Assembly: GCF_000981585.1 (NCBI RefSeq)
Contig: NZ_LN831776.1
Coordinates: forward strand, 1,875,001 to 1,939,000
Direction of reading: 5' to 3'
Length of the DNA: 64,000 nucleotides
From: Paenibacillus riograndensis SBR5
GTDB taxonomy: Bacteria; Bacillota; Bacilli; Paenibacillales; Paenibacillaceae
Shown: positions 1 through 9,085 of the stretch, in pieces
Numbering within the stretch: the first letter of the stretch is position 1
Layout of the letters: each line of letters opens with the position of its first letter
Program-made: the position numbers and the translations under genes
The notes under the pieces: generated by a model
What the model was told of the DNA's origin: nothing
Databases searched by the model: none
The model's input: only the letters and a program-made list of their open reading frames with translations

Positions 1-693
1 TTTATATGGACAGCATTTGTGCAAATTCTCAGTGCAATCCCAACAACATTGTATATTACGCTTGTCTCGGTAAGTGCCGGTTTGATCATTGGCATCGCCG
101 TTGCACTTATCCGGATTTACAAGGTGCCGCTCCTGCATCCGCTTGCGACCGGGTATGTCACCTTTATCCGCGGGACGCCGATGCTTACCCATCTGCTGCT
201 GATCTATTTCGGGCTGCCGATGATCATTGACGGGCTGGCGGCGCATTTCGGCTGGGGCTTCCGGTCGGTATCCATTCCGATGATCGGCTTTGCCTACATT
301 GCATTCTCGATTACGGCAGGCGCTTATATGTCTGAGGTAGTCCGCTCGGGTCTGCTGGCGGTGGACCGCGGGCAAATGGAGGCTGCCCATGCTGTAGGCA
401 TGACTACGTCCCAGGCGCTGCGGCGGATAGTCTTCCCCCAGGCATTGGCGGCGAGCCTGCCGAATCTCTCCAATTCCGTGATTGGCATGCTGCATGGATC
501 AACCCTTGCTTTTACGGTTTCGGTTGTGGACATCAATGCCCAGGCGCAGATTGTCGCCTCCACGAACTGGAAGTTTTTTGAGGCCTATCTGGCGGCGGCG
601 CTGATCTTCTGGGGGCTTACGTTCCTGATTGAACGGGCCACCGCCCTGATCGAAAAGCGGATCAATCTGTACAATCGAGGTGGAGTCATATGA
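1..693 (+). CDS. tcyM: Cystine-type amino acid ABC transporter permease (5' truncated)
   Basis: Inner-membrane subunit of a polar amino acid importer of the HisM/TcyM type. The reading frame is open from base 1, so the gene begins upstream of the window; the first GTG in frame is at 19. The visible part has several hydrophobic segments and the cytoplasmic coupling (EAA) loop, [20 protein letters not shown], which docks on the ATPase. It overlaps the downstream ATPase by 4 bases (ATGA at 690), so the two are translationally coupled. The following genes (YtmO-, YtnJ- and HipO-like) match the content of the B. subtilis ytmI operon, which favours cystine or S-modified cysteine as substrate; that specificity is inferred from context. 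The solute-binding proteins would lie upstream. Confidence 0.85.
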   Translation, partial: FIWTAFVQILSAIPTTLYITLVSVSAGLIIGIAVALIRIYKVPLLHPLATGYVTFIRGTPMLTHLLLIYFGLPMIIDGLAAHFGWGFRSVSIPMIGFAYIAFSITAGAYMSEVVRSGLLAVDRGQMEAAHAVGMTTSQALRRIVFPQALAASLPNLSNSVIGMLHGSTLAFTVSVVDINAQAQIVASTNWKFFEAYLAAALIFWGLTFLIERATALIEKRINLYNRGGVI

Positions 694-1442
694 TTGAGCT
701 GAAGCAGATTTCGAAGTCCTTCGGACGCCATCAGGTGCTGAACCATATTGATCTGACGGTTGCCAAAGGCGAGGTTGTGGTCATTCTCGGCCCCAGCGGC
801 TCGGGCAAAACCACGCTGCTCCGCTGCGTGAACTACCTGGAGAAGCCCAGCGGAGGAGAAATCGCCATCGGTGATTTCAAGCTGGACTGCAGGCATGCCC
901 GCAAGAAGGATATTCACCAGCTGCGGCAAAGGACGGCGATGGTCTTCCAGCAGTACAATCTGTTCCGGCACAAAACAGCGCTGGAGAATGTGATGGAGGG
1001 ACTGCTGATCGTGAAAAAGCTTCCGAAGGAGGAAGCGAGGAAGAAAAGCATCGCGCTGCTGGAGAAGGTGGGCCTCGGCGCAAAGCTTGACGCCTATCCG
1101 AGCCAGCTGTCCGGGGGCCAGCAGCAGCGGGTCGGGATTGCCCGGGCGCTTGCGCTGGAGCCGGAAGTGATTCTGTTCGATGAGCCTACTTCGGCTCTCG
1201 ACCCGGAGCTGGTAGGTGAGGTGCTCGCCGTCATCCGCAAAATTGCCAAGGAAGGCATCACGATGATTGTGGTGACGCATGAGATGGGTTTTGCCCGCGA
1301 TGTGGCCAATCACGTGGTGTTTATGGACGGCGGGGTCATTGTGGAAGAGGGGACACCAACGGAGGTGTTCAACCATCCGCGTGAAGAAAGAACCAAGCAG
1401 TTCCTGAAGCGGATTACGCCGGAGCTGAACTATTCGATCTAG
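690..1442 (+). CDS. tcyN: Cystine-type amino acid ABC transporter ATP-binding protein
   Basis: ATPase of the polar amino acid importer, 250 aa, the usual length of the GlnQ/HisP/TcyN family. Walker A is GPSGSGKTT (about residues 34-42), the Q-loop lies in VFQQYN, the ABC signature is LSGGQQQR, Walker B is [13 protein letters not shown], and the switch histidine is in VTHEMGFA. The ATG overlaps the stop of the permease gene, indicating one operon and matched stoichiometry. The gene ends 11 bases before the next start. Substrate assignment to cystine or S-alkylcysteine comes from the surrounding sulfur-salvage genes, not from the ATPase itself. Confidence 0.93.
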   Translation: MIELKQISKSFGRHQVLNHIDLTVAKGEVVVILGPSGSGKTTLLRCVNYLEKPSGGEIAIGDFKLDCRHARKKDIHQLRQRTAMVFQQYNLFRHKTALENVMEGLLIVKKLPKEEARKKSIALLEKVGLGAKLDAYPSQLSGGQQQRVGIARALALEPEVILFDEPTSALDPELVGEVLAVIRKIAKEGITMIVVTHEMGFARDVANHVVFMDGGVIVEEGTPTEVFNHPREERTKQFLKRITPELNYSI

Positions 1443-1453
1443 GAGGCAAGCCC

Positions 1454-2470
1454 ATGGCTATTGTAATCAGCGTATTGGATCAGAGTCCAATCTATCCCGG
1501 TGAAACACCGGAAGAAGCCTTTCAGCATACGGTCAAGCTGGCTCAGCTGTCCGAACGGCTGGGCTTCCGCCGTTTCTGGGTATCAGAGCATCATGATTCC
1601 GAGCAGGTGGCGGGCTCATCCCCGGAGGTGCTGGTCTCGCATCTGCTTGCCAAGACAGAGCGTATCCGGGTAGGCTCCGGCGGCATCATGCTCCAGCATT
1701 ACAGCCCTTATAAGGTAGCGGAAAATTTCAATGTGCTGGCTTCGCTGGCGCCGGGACGGGTAGATCTTGGAGTCGGCCGGGCACCGGGAGGACTGCCCCG
1801 GAGCACTCAGGCACTGCAGCAGGGCGGAGCCGAAGCGCCTTCCCTGACGGATAAAATTACAGAGCTTGAGCAATATGTGCATAACCGGCTGGCGGCAGAT
1901 CATCCCCTGGCCGGACTAAAAGCGGGACCGATTCCGGGCACTCCGCCGGAGCTATATGTGCTTGGCGCGAGCGTAGCCAGCGCGGAAATTGCCGCCAGCC
2001 TTGGACTGCCTTACGTCTTCTCGCTGTTCATCAGCGGTGACCAGGCGGTGGCGCTGGAAGCGATCCGGGCCTACCGGAGCGGCTTTGACACCTCGCAAGG
2101 GAGAGAGCCGCAGGCCATAATCGCCCTTGCCGTGCTGGCTGCCGAGACGGAGGCGGAGGCCAAGGAGCTGGCCGGAGCGCATAAGCTGATCCGGATTCAT
2201 CTGGCCAGCGGCAAGACGCTGACGGTAGCCACCCGCGAGCAGGCGGAGGAGTTCACCCGGCAGAGCAAGGAAGCGTACACGCTCGAAGAGCGGGAGCCGG
2301 AGATCACGAAGGGAACCAAGGAAGCGGTCCGTGAGCAGCTGCTGGCGCTGGCCGGGGCCTCCGGTGTCACGGAGTTCATCGTGACGACGAATATACAGTC
2401 CTTTGACAAGCGGCTCCGCTCCTTTGAGCTGCTGCATGAGGCATTCGCTGAAGTGCCTGCGGAGGCATAG
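1454..2470 (+). CDS. ytmO: LLM-class flavin-dependent monooxygenase, MsnO8/YtmO type
   Basis: Bacterial-luciferase-like, FMN-dependent oxidoreductase of 338 aa. The N-terminus SVLDQSPI and the region with FWVSEHHDSE are typical of the MsnO8-like branch, to which B. subtilis YtmO belongs; the single-domain TIM-barrel length fits. The start is fixed by GGAGG overlapping the stop of the ATPase gene, 8-9 bases before the ATG. Reduced flavin would come from a reductase not seen here. In the B. subtilis ytmI operon such monooxygenases sit with a cystine importer and act in breakdown of S-modified cysteines; the exact substrate of YtmO proteins is not something the sequence shows. Confidence 0.85.
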   Translation: MAIVISVLDQSPIYPGETPEEAFQHTVKLAQLSERLGFRRFWVSEHHDSEQVAGSSPEVLVSHLLAKTERIRVGSGGIMLQHYSPYKVAENFNVLASLAPGRVDLGVGRAPGGLPRSTQALQQGGAEAPSLTDKITELEQYVHNRLAADHPLAGLKAGPIPGTPPELYVLGASVASAEIAASLGLPYVFSLFISGDQAVALEAIRAYRSGFDTSQGREPQAIIALAVLAAETEAEAKELAGAHKLIRIHLASGKTLTVATREQAEEFTRQSKEAYTLEEREPEITKGTKEAVREQLLALAGASGVTEFIVTTNIQSFDKRLRSFELLHEAFAEVPAEA

Positions 2471-2492
2471 TATTTGGCTGAAGGGAGGGATT

Positions 2493-3677
2493 ATGATGAG
2501 TATTCGCAACGCGGAGCATGGAGCACAGGCGTTAAATGAAAAGGTGATCGGCATCCGCCGCCATCTTCACCAGCACCCGGAGCTTTCGAATGAGGAATTC
2601 GAAACGACCCGATATATTATCTCTCTGCTGGAGCAGGCCGGAATAACCATTATTGACTATGGCCTGACGACCGGTGTCATCGCGGAGATCGGCGGATTGC
2701 AGGATGGTCCGGTGGTCGCCCTGCGCGCCGATATTGATGCGCTGCCGATTCAGGAGGAAACCGGGCTGCCCTATGCTTCGCTTCATCCCGGCAAAAGCCA
2801 TGCCTGCGGGCATGACTTTCATACGGCAGCGCTGATGGGTGCCGCCTATCAACTGAAACAGCAGGAGCCTGATTTGAAAGGAAAGGTCCGGCTTCTGTTC
2901 CAGCCCGCTGAGGAGAAGGCGAAAGGCGCTCAGCAGATTATAGCCAGTGGAGCGCTGGAGGGCGTCCGTGCCGTCATCGGCATGCATAATAAGCCGGACC
3001 TGCCGGTAGGCACTCTTGGCATAACCGGCGGGCCTTTGATGGCGGCGGCAGACGGCTTTGTGGTGGAGGTGCGGGGAGCCGGATCACACGCGGCCGTGCC
3101 GGAGGCAGGGACGGACCCCATTGTGGCCGCTTCGCATATCGTTACGGCGCTGCAGAGCATCGTCAGCCGCAACGTCAGCGCGCTGCAAAGTGCGGTAGTC
3201 AGCGTTACGAAGCTGCATAGCGGGAATTCCTGGAACATTATCCCTGAGACGGCGGTGCTGGAGGGCACGATCCGCACGTTTGAAGAAGCCGTGCGGAGCA
3301 AAGTGCTGGAGCGCTTCGGGCAGGTAGCGGCCGGTGTAGCCGCTGCCTTGGGAGCCGAAGCGGCAGTGCGCTGGCTCGGCGGACCGCCGCCGGTGAATAA
3401 TGACGCCGGACTGGCCCGGCTGGGCGAAGAAACCGCCGCCACGCTGGGTTTCGATTACTTGAAGCCATCACCATCGCCGGCGGGAGAGGATTTTGCTTTT
3501 TATCAGCGCGTGGTTCCCGGGTTGTTCGTCTTTGTGGGCACTGCGGGAAGCCGGGAGTGGCATCATCCCGCATTCAATCTGGATGAGGCGGCACTGCCGG
3601 TGGGAGCTGCATTTTTTGCCGGCCTGGCTGTCCGGGTGCTGGAGCATCTCTCTGCGGGAGAGGGTGCAGCATCATAG
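2493..3677 (+). CDS. M20 family amidohydrolase (N-acyl amino acid deacylase), HipO-like
   Basis: Metal-dependent amidohydrolase of the M20D group, 394 aa. The metal-binding stretch HACGHDFHTA and the catalytic QPAEE motif are both present, as is the C-terminal GEDFAFY signature. The start chosen is the first of two ATGs at 2493/2496, 2-5 bases after AAGGGAGGG; the frame stays open further upstream but overlaps the previous gene. In S-alkylcysteine salvage a deacylase removes the N-acetyl group before or after C-S bond cleavage; this gene and its paralogue at 6792 are candidates. The two deacylases could act on different acyl or alkyl forms. Confidence 0.88.
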   Translation: MMSIRNAEHGAQALNEKVIGIRRHLHQHPELSNEEFETTRYIISLLEQAGITIIDYGLTTGVIAEIGGLQDGPVVALRADIDALPIQEETGLPYASLHPGKSHACGHDFHTAALMGAAYQLKQQEPDLKGKVRLLFQPAEEKAKGAQQIIASGALEGVRAVIGMHNKPDLPVGTLGITGGPLMAAADGFVVEVRGAGSHAAVPEAGTDPIVAASHIVTALQSIVSRNVSALQSAVVSVTKLHSGNSWNIIPETAVLEGTIRTFEEAVRSKVLERFGQVAAGVAAALGAEAAVRWLGGPPPVNNDAGLARLGEETAATLGFDYLKPSPSPAGEDFAFYQRVVPGLFVFVGTAGSREWHHPAFNLDEAALPVGAAFFAGLAVRVLEHLSAGEGAAS

Positions 3678-4852
3678 CGAAGCCCCCGGGTTATGACGTT
3701 ATTATTGTCGGTGCCGGCTCGATGGGCATGAGTGCCGGATATTATCTTGCCAGGCAGGGCGTAAAAACGCTGCTGGTTGATGCCTTCGATCCCCCGCATA
3801 CCGAGGGGAGCCATCACGGGGAGACCCGGCTGATCCGGCATGCCTACAGCGGTGATCCGGCCTATATCGACTTGGCATTGCGGGCGCATGTGCTGTGGAA
3901 GGAATTGGAACAGGAGAGCGGAACGGAGCTGCTGGTCCCTTCCGGCGTGCTGAACCTGGCCGACCAGAGCGTGTATTCCTTCGCGGACCGGCTTGCAGAG
4001 GCGGAGAAGCGGCAGGTGCGGGTAGAGCGGCTTGATGCAGATGAAATCCGCCGCCGCTGGCCGGTCCTGAATCTGCCTGAACATTTCGGGGCGATGTATG
4101 AGCCGGATGCCGGATACCTGTACAGCGAGAAATGTATCGCCGTGTACCGGAAGCTGGCACTCGCCCACGGAGCGCAGTTACTGACAAATACACGCGTGCT
4201 GAATGTGACTACACGCGAAGGCAGTGTCACCGTGCATACGCAGAGTGGTGATTATCACGGAGCGGCGGCTATTCTCAGTGCCGGAGCCTGGTTTGGATCC
4301 TTGCCGCCGTTTGCCGCCTTGCCGATCCAAGCGATCCGCAAGGTGGTCGGCTGGTTTCAGAGCACACCGGACTTTGATGCCGGGAGCTTTCCGGGCTTTA
4401 CGCTGGGTACCGGGGAGGGCGGCTATTACGGCTTTCCCAGCATTGGCGGGGCAGGGCTGAAGATCGGCCGCCATGATACCGGCCGGGTATGGAGGCCGGG
4501 AGAACCTCTCGCTCCCTTTGGCAGCGAGGAGAGCGATGAAGGAGATCTCCGCCGCGTGCTGGAGGCTTATTTGCCCGGCGCGGCCGGAAGGCTGCTCAAA
4601 GGGTCAGTCTGCAAATATGAGCATACCCCGGATGAGGATTTCATTATCGACCGCCATCCGGCTTATCGCCATATTCTGCTCGCCGGAGGGTTCTCGGGGC
4701 ATGGCTTTAAATTTTCCAGCGTGGTCGGCGAAATATTGGCGGATCTGGCGGCAGGGAGAGCTTCGAAACAGAATATCGGGCCATTTTCCTTGTCCCGCTT
4801 TGACTTATTACCGGACCAGCCGCAGTCCGGACTTACTTTGGAGGGGATCTAA
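3674..4852 (+). CDS. FAD-dependent oxidase, monomeric sarcosine oxidase/SolA type, non-canonical start
   Basis: DAO-fold flavoenzyme that would oxidise N-methyl or N-alkyl amino acids to the amino acid, an aldehyde and hydrogen peroxide. The Rossmann motif VIIVGAGSMG begins at 3698 in this frame, and C313 in SVCKYEHTPDEDFIID matches the cysteine that binds FAD covalently in monomeric sarcosine oxidase. The first ATG in frame (3722) lies inside the Rossmann motif and would destroy it. No ATG, GTG or TTG occurs between the upstream GAGAGGG and the motif; the plausible starts are ATC 3671 or ATA 3674, giving about 392 aa, close to the usual 390. Either a rare start is used, or the start codon was lost. 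It overlaps the stop of the deacylase gene. Confidence 0.8.
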   Translation: MAKPPGYDVIIVGAGSMGMSAGYYLARQGVKTLLVDAFDPPHTEGSHHGETRLIRHAYSGDPAYIDLALRAHVLWKELEQESGTELLVPSGVLNLADQSVYSFADRLAEAEKRQVRVERLDADEIRRRWPVLNLPEHFGAMYEPDAGYLYSEKCIAVYRKLALAHGAQLLTNTRVLNVTTREGSVTVHTQSGDYHGAAAILSAGAWFGSLPPFAALPIQAIRKVVGWFQSTPDFDAGSFPGFTLGTGEGGYYGFPSIGGAGLKIGRHDTGRVWRPGEPLAPFGSEESDEGDLRRVLEAYLPGAAGRLLKGSVCKYEHTPDEDFIIDRHPAYRHILLAGGFSGHGFKFSSVVGEILADLAAGRASKQNIGPFSLSRFDLLPDQPQSGLTLEGI

Positions 4853-5337
4853 TGAGCAGCGTGCAAATCCGGGATTATCTCAATACGTATGACCAGCTGG
4901 TACAGTCACTGGAAGGGCTGAGTGAGGAACAGCTACGATGGAAAGCTGCACCGTCCAACTGGAGCGTTACCGAGGTGCTCGCGCATCTGGCCGATCACAG
5001 CATTGTGGTTTCCTTCCGCATCCGTGACATTCTGGCCGGGACTGAGGCACAGCTGCCGGTATTTAACCAGGACGCTTGGGTTAGCGGCCAGCATGCCAAT
5101 GGCGGCCATGCCGCAGACAGCCTGGAGCTGTTCCGCAGCCTCCTTTACTACAACAGTCTGCTGTTCAACCGGCTGGGTGACGGGGAATGGGAGAAAAGCG
5201 GAATTAATTTCAAGGGGGAAGCCGTCAGTATTGCGGACATCGTCCGCAGCTTCACAGGGCATGTGCAGACGCACCTGGCCCAGATCGAGCGGATTAAGCA
5301 GGACGCTGTAAGCAGGGCGCTGCCGCGGTTCCATTAA
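4852..5337 (+). CDS. DinB family protein, possible thiol S-transferase
   Basis: 161-aa four-helix protein of the DinB/YfiT superfamily. The metal-binding histidine pattern is visible: HLADH near residue 46 and GHVQTHLAQI near the C-terminus. Family members are often bacillithiol- or other thiol-dependent transferases in Firmicutes, which would suit an operon for thiol salvage, but many have no known role. The ATG shares a base with the TAA of the oxidase gene (TAATG), so it is translationally coupled. About 100 bases with an imperfect direct repeat follow before the next gene. Confidence 0.78.
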   Translation: MSSVQIRDYLNTYDQLVQSLEGLSEEQLRWKAAPSNWSVTEVLAHLADHSIVVSFRIRDILAGTEAQLPVFNQDAWVSGQHANGGHAADSLELFRSLLYYNSLLFNRLGDGEWEKSGINFKGEAVSIADIVRSFTGHVQTHLAQIERIKQDAVSRALPRFH

Positions 5338-5338
5338 C

Positions 5339-5430
5339 GTAATTCAGGAAGTAATGCTCCATAAAACTCGGCGTATGCTTTCGAAGCCAGTTTTGTCGAA
5401 GTAATTCAAGAAGTATACGTTCACAAAACT
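5339..5430 (+). repeat. Imperfect 30-bp direct repeat pair between operon genes
   Basis: Two similar 30-base units lie 62 bases apart (5339-5368 and 5401-5430). Each begins GTAATTCA, continues with GAAGTA and ends in AAAACT; 23 of 30 positions agree. They occupy the only sizeable gap in the operon, directly before the ribosome binding site of the YtnJ-like gene. They could be a regulatory or processing site, or a decayed repeat element. No protein or hairpin explains them. Confidence 0.6.
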
Positions 5431-5446
5431 TTTAGGAGGAATGAAC

Positions 5447-6784
5447 ATGACCAAGCCCAAACAACTGAAGCTGGGTGCGCTGCTGCACGGAGTCGGGGGC
5501 AGCACATCCATGTGGCGCCATCCTGACGCCAAGCCGGATGCCAGTGTAAACTTTGAGCTCTACAAGCAGTGGGTACAGAAGGCTGAGGAAGGCAAGCTGG
5601 ACCTGATCTTCATAGCAGACGGTTTATATATCAATGAGAAATCCATTCCGCATTTCCTGAACCGTTTTGAGCCGCTGACCATTCTTAGCGCACTGGCGGG
5701 AGTCAGCAGCAAAATTGGTCTGGTCGGCACGTTGTCTACCTCCTATAGCGAGCCTTTCACCGTGGCGCGGCAATTCGGATCACTGGATGTGATCAGCGGC
5801 GGCCGGGCAGGCTGGAATGTGGTAACTTCGCCGCTGGAAGGCTCTGCGCTGAATTATGGCCGGAAGGAGCACCCCGACCATGGCAAACGCTACCGGATTG
5901 CTGCGGAATATTTGCAGGTGGCGCGCGGCTTGTGGGACTCCTGGGAGGATGATGCATTTGTCCGCAATAAGGAGACAGGCGTCTTTTTTGACCCGGAAAA
6001 AATGCATACACTGGACCATGAAGGTGAATTCTTCTCCGTCAAAGGCCCGCTGAACATCGCCCGCTCGAAGCAGGGCGGGCCGGTTATTTTCCAGGCGGGT
6101 TCTTCAGAGGTCGGAAAGAATTATGCCTCCAGAGAGGCGGATGCTGTCTTCACAGGGCATGACACGCTGGAGGAAGCACAGGAATTCTACCGGGATGTGA
6201 AGGCGCGGGTAGCTTCTTTTGGGCGAAATCCCGATGAAGTGCTGATCTTTCCCGGCATTGGTCCCATCCTTGGCGATACGCCTGAGGAAGCAGAGCGCAA
6301 ATATCAGGAGGTTGCCGGACTGGTAACGATTGAGAACGCGCTGAATTATCTGGGCAGATTTTTTGAGCATCATGATTTCTCACAATATCCGCTGGATGAG
6401 CCTTTTCCGGAGCTGGGAGACTTGGGCCGGAACAGCTTTCAGAGTGGCACGGATAAAATCAAGAAAAATGCCAGGGAAAAAGGCCTGACCCTGCGTGAGG
6501 TCGCCCTGCAGGCGGCTACTCCGCGCAGCAGCTTCATCGGTACACCGGAGCAGGTGGCGGATCAGATTCAGGCCTGGTTTGAAGCCGGAGCGGCAGATGG
6601 ATTTATGCTGGCAGCGGCTGTGCCAAACGGCCTGGAGGAATTTGTGGACCGTGTGGTTCCGATCCTGCAGGAACGGGGATTGTTCCGCACGGAATACGAA
6701 AGTGATACCCTGCGGGGCAATCTCGGTCTTCCGGTTCCGGCCAACCGTTATGCGAAGGCTCCAGTGCCTTCGCAGCAGGTGTGA
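5447..6784 (+). CDS. ytnJ: LLM-class FMN-dependent monooxygenase, NtaA/SnaA/DszA type, YtnJ (CmoJ)-like
   Basis: 445-aa flavin monooxygenase of the long LLM group, with the family segments [21 protein letters not shown] and a C-terminal [14 protein letters not shown]. subtilis YtnJ (CmoJ) is described as oxidising N-acetyl S-alkylcysteines so that the alkyl group is lost and cysteine recovered; this role is transferred by family and operon context. The in-frame ATG at 5441 is only one base from AGGAGG, so the ATG at 5447 (7-base spacing) is chosen. It is followed after 7 bases by the second deacylase, the expected partner. Confidence 0.87.
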   Translation: MTKPKQLKLGALLHGVGGSTSMWRHPDAKPDASVNFELYKQWVQKAEEGKLDLIFIADGLYINEKSIPHFLNRFEPLTILSALAGVSSKIGLVGTLSTSYSEPFTVARQFGSLDVISGGRAGWNVVTSPLEGSALNYGRKEHPDHGKRYRIAAEYLQVARGLWDSWEDDAFVRNKETGVFFDPEKMHTLDHEGEFFSVKGPLNIARSKQGGPVIFQAGSSEVGKNYASREADAVFTGHDTLEEAQEFYRDVKARVASFGRNPDEVLIFPGIGPILGDTPEEAERKYQEVAGLVTIENALNYLGRFFEHHDFSQYPLDEPFPELGDLGRNSFQSGTDKIKKNAREKGLTLREVALQAATPRSSFIGTPEQVADQIQAWFEAGAADGFMLAAAVPNGLEEFVDRVVPILQERGLFRTEYESDTLRGNLGLPVPANRYAKAPVPSQQV

Positions 6785-6791
6785 CGGCAGT

Positions 6792-8027
6792 ATGGGAGAT
6801 GGTATCGCCCGGAAACCGGATATAGCCGGAATGATGAACTTTACCGGCCTGCTGGAGCCGGAAATAATCGCCATCCGCCGTGATCTTCACCGCCATCCTG
6901 AGCTGCTGTACGATGTTGCCCGCACCTCCGCCAAAGTCGCAGAATTACTGGAGACTTGGGGAATTGCCGTGCGGCGGAATGTCGGCAGGCATTTCGGGAT
7001 GGGAGTTGTCGGGACTCTTCAGGGAACGGGGGGTGACGGGCCGGCTATTCTGCTGCGGGCCGATATGGATGCTCTGCCGATTACCGAACGGAATGAGGTG
7101 CCGTATAAGTCTCTGAATGCTGGAGTCATGCATGCTTGCGGTCACGATGCTCATACCGCAATGCTGCTGGGAGCGGCAAAAACGCTGGCCGAATACCGGC
7201 ATCAGCTGTCCGGCAAGGTAATCTTCATCTTCCAGCCTGCCGAAGAAGGGGCAGTCCAAAGTCCCGTGGATGGAAGGCTGCTCTCGGGCGGGCGTGATAT
7301 GATTGAGGATGGAATTCTGGAGGGAGTGGATTATTGCTACGCACTCCATGTTATGCCGGAGCTTCCAGCAGGCACGGTTGGCGTTCATCCGCATTATGCA
7401 ATGGCTGCCTCCAGCCATTTCAGTCTGGAGTTTCAGGGGACAGCCGGACATCACAGCGCTCCGCACCGGTCAGTGGATGCCATCCAGATGGCCGCCCGGT
7501 TCATCACTGAGGTTAATGCTCTGATGGCGAACCAGATCGATCCCTCCGAAGCGGCAGTTCTGGCGTTTGGCACACTGAACGCCGGGACTGCCATTAATGT
7601 TATTGCTGCGCGCAGTATGCTGACGGGGACGTTCAGAGCATTCTCCAAACCAACCGTTGCCGGAATCACTGAAGGATTGAAACGCCATGCGGCAGCGATA
7701 GCTGATTCTTCAGGCGGGAACTGGAAGCTTGAGCTGCGTGAAGGGATTGCCGTACTTAATGATAAAGAGGCCGTTCAAAGGGTCCTTAGGGCAGCACGTG
7801 AGGTGCTGGGGGAAGAGCAGGCGGTTATGCTGAATCAACCCAGTCTGGCAGGTGAGGATTTTGGCTGGTACCTGGACCGTGTCCCTGGGGCTTTTGCTTT
7901 TATTGGCTGCGGTAATGAGGAGCTGGGAATCACACATGCCCTCCACCAGCCGAATTTCAATATTGACGAAGACATGCTGGTGCATGGTGCGCGTCTTTTG
8001 GTAAGGCTGGCTCTGCATGAACTATAG
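6792..8027 (+). CDS. M20 family amidohydrolase, second deacylase of the operon
   Basis: 411-aa M20D metal-dependent amidohydrolase, a paralogue of the gene at 2493. The HACGHDAHTA metal motif, FQPAEEG and the GEDFGWYLD region are intact, so it should be active. The frame is open far upstream within the monooxygenase gene; ATG 6792, just after that gene's stop, is preferred. ATG 6831/6834 is the alternative, and neither has a strong ribosome binding site. It probably removes the acetyl group from N-acetylcysteine derivatives released by the YtnJ-like enzyme. It is the last gene of the operon, before a bidirectional terminator. Confidence 0.87.
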   Translation: MGDGIARKPDIAGMMNFTGLLEPEIIAIRRDLHRHPELLYDVARTSAKVAELLETWGIAVRRNVGRHFGMGVVGTLQGTGGDGPAILLRADMDALPITERNEVPYKSLNAGVMHACGHDAHTAMLLGAAKTLAEYRHQLSGKVIFIFQPAEEGAVQSPVDGRLLSGGRDMIEDGILEGVDYCYALHVMPELPAGTVGVHPHYAMAASSHFSLEFQGTAGHHSAPHRSVDAIQMAARFITEVNALMANQIDPSEAAVLAFGTLNAGTAINVIAARSMLTGTFRAFSKPTVAGITEGLKRHAAAIADSSGGNWKLELREGIAVLNDKEAVQRVLRAAREVLGEEQAVMLNQPSLAGEDFGWYLDRVPGAFAFIGCGNEELGITHALHQPNFNIDEDMLVHGARLLVRLALHEL

Positions 8028-8058
8028 TGCGGCGGATGCCAACTTCTGCAAACCAAAC

Positions 8059-8096
8059 AAAGGATACTCTTCCCGTAATCAGGAAGAGTATCCTTT
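8059..8096. terminator. Bidirectional Rho-independent terminator
   Basis: Perfect 15-bp stem (AAAGGATACTCTTCC, 8059-8073, with its complement at 8082-8096) around an 8-base loop, between the convergent deacylase and PspA genes. A/T runs on both sides allow use from either strand. Confidence 0.85.
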
Positions 8097-8128
8097 GTGG
8101 TTGCACGCAGATTTTAGAGCTGGCCGTC

Positions 8129-8812
8129 TTACTTGCTGTCTCCGGCCTTCCGGCTGCGGAGGCGTTCCAGCTCGGCTTCAACGGCGCTGTTCAGCGGGGA
8201 TTCAGGGATGCCTGCCGAGTAATGTGCAGAGCTTTCGACAGCGGCCTCCCATTCGTTGATTTTGTCTTCCATACGTTCGAAGCCGCGTGAGGCCGCACCG
8301 GCATTCAAGATCTGTCCGGGGTGTCCGGGATGGGCAGAATAGCTGCTGCTTTCGGAGGCGCGCTTTAACTCAGCCGCTTTGCGGGCGCGGGCTGCCAGCT
8401 CGGCTCTTTTTGCCTTAAGCCGCTTATGCTCTTCCCTGGCATTCAGAAGACTGCTGTCCAGGACTGCGAGCGTTTCACGGGTTTCTTCCAGCCCTGCGGT
8501 GCACTCCTGAACACTTTCGGTGTAGCGCAGCTTAGCCATGACCGCTGCTCTGGCCGCAGGTTCATTCCCTTCGTTCATCGCCTGCACGGCTTCCGCTTCG
8601 CTTCGTTCAGCCAGCACCTGATTCTCGTAGATACGGCGCTCCAGCACACTCGCCGCCGCCTGGAACTCACGCTGTTTGGTTTCGGCAGTGGAGATTTTTT
8701 CCTCCAGGTCCCGCAAATATTGTCCGGTCAGCAGTACCGGGTCTTCTAATTTATTTAGTCCTTCGTGGATTGCTGCTTTAGTCAGGGTTGTGATTCTTTG
8801 GAAAATACTCAT
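8129..8812 (-). CDS. pspA: PspA/IM30 family envelope stress protein
   Basis: 227-aa peripheral membrane protein of the PspA/LiaH/Vipp1 family, which forms coiled-coil oligomers that protect a damaged cytoplasmic membrane. The N-terminus MSIFQRITTL is the family's amphipathic helix, followed by a long Glu/Arg/Ala-rich coiled coil (about residues 25-155). The last 70 residues are Ser/Gly/Pro-rich and diverge from classical PspA. The second ATG (8812) is preferred, 8 bases from AAGGAG; the ATG at 8818 is only 2 bases away. It is downstream of the PspC-type gene on the same strand, with a 54-base gap. Confidence 0.88.
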   Translation of the reverse strand: MSIFQRITTLTKAAIHEGLNKLEDPVLLTGQYLRDLEEKISTAETKQREFQAAASVLERRIYENQVLAERSEAEAVQAMNEGNEPAARAAVMAKLRYTESVQECTAGLEETRETLAVLDSSLLNAREEHKRLKAKRAELAARARKAAELKRASESSSYSAHPGHPGQILNAGAASRGFERMEDKINEWEAAVESSAHYSAGIPESPLNSAVEAELERLRSRKAGDSK

Positions 8813-8866
8813 GTTCATTTCTCCTTTTTCTCTTATATTATGGAATTTGGTATTGTCGGCTTGGGA

Positions 8867-9085
8867 TTAGTAGTACTCATAACCTTCAGGGTAACTGTTG
8901 TAGTTCTCTTTAGGCATCAGGATGCTTGCCAGAATGTACAGGAACACCACAGTGCCTAAGCTGAACAGGGCAGCAGCGACAGCCAGCAGCCGGACGAGGG
9001 TAGTATCGATGTTCAAATAACGGGCCAAACCTCCGCAAACGCCGCTGATTCTCTTGTCCCTATCGGAACGGTACAATTTTTTCAT
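8867..9085 (-). CDS. PspC domain membrane protein
   Basis: 72-aa PspC/YvlC-type protein. It has the conserved ISGVCGGLARYLNID segment, then one hydrophobic membrane helix (about residues 33-57) and the ILMPKEN exit motif, then a Tyr-rich tail. Such small proteins anchor or regulate PspA-like partners at the membrane. A GAGGAAGAG ribosome binding site precedes the ATG. It is first in a two-gene unit with pspA. A weak sigma-A-like match (TTGCAG, 15 bases, TACAAT on the minus strand at 9180-9154) could be its promoter. Confidence 0.88.
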   Translation of the reverse strand: MKKLYRSDRDKRISGVCGGLARYLNIDTTLVRLLAVAAALFSLGTVVFLYILASILMPKENYNSYPEGYEYY

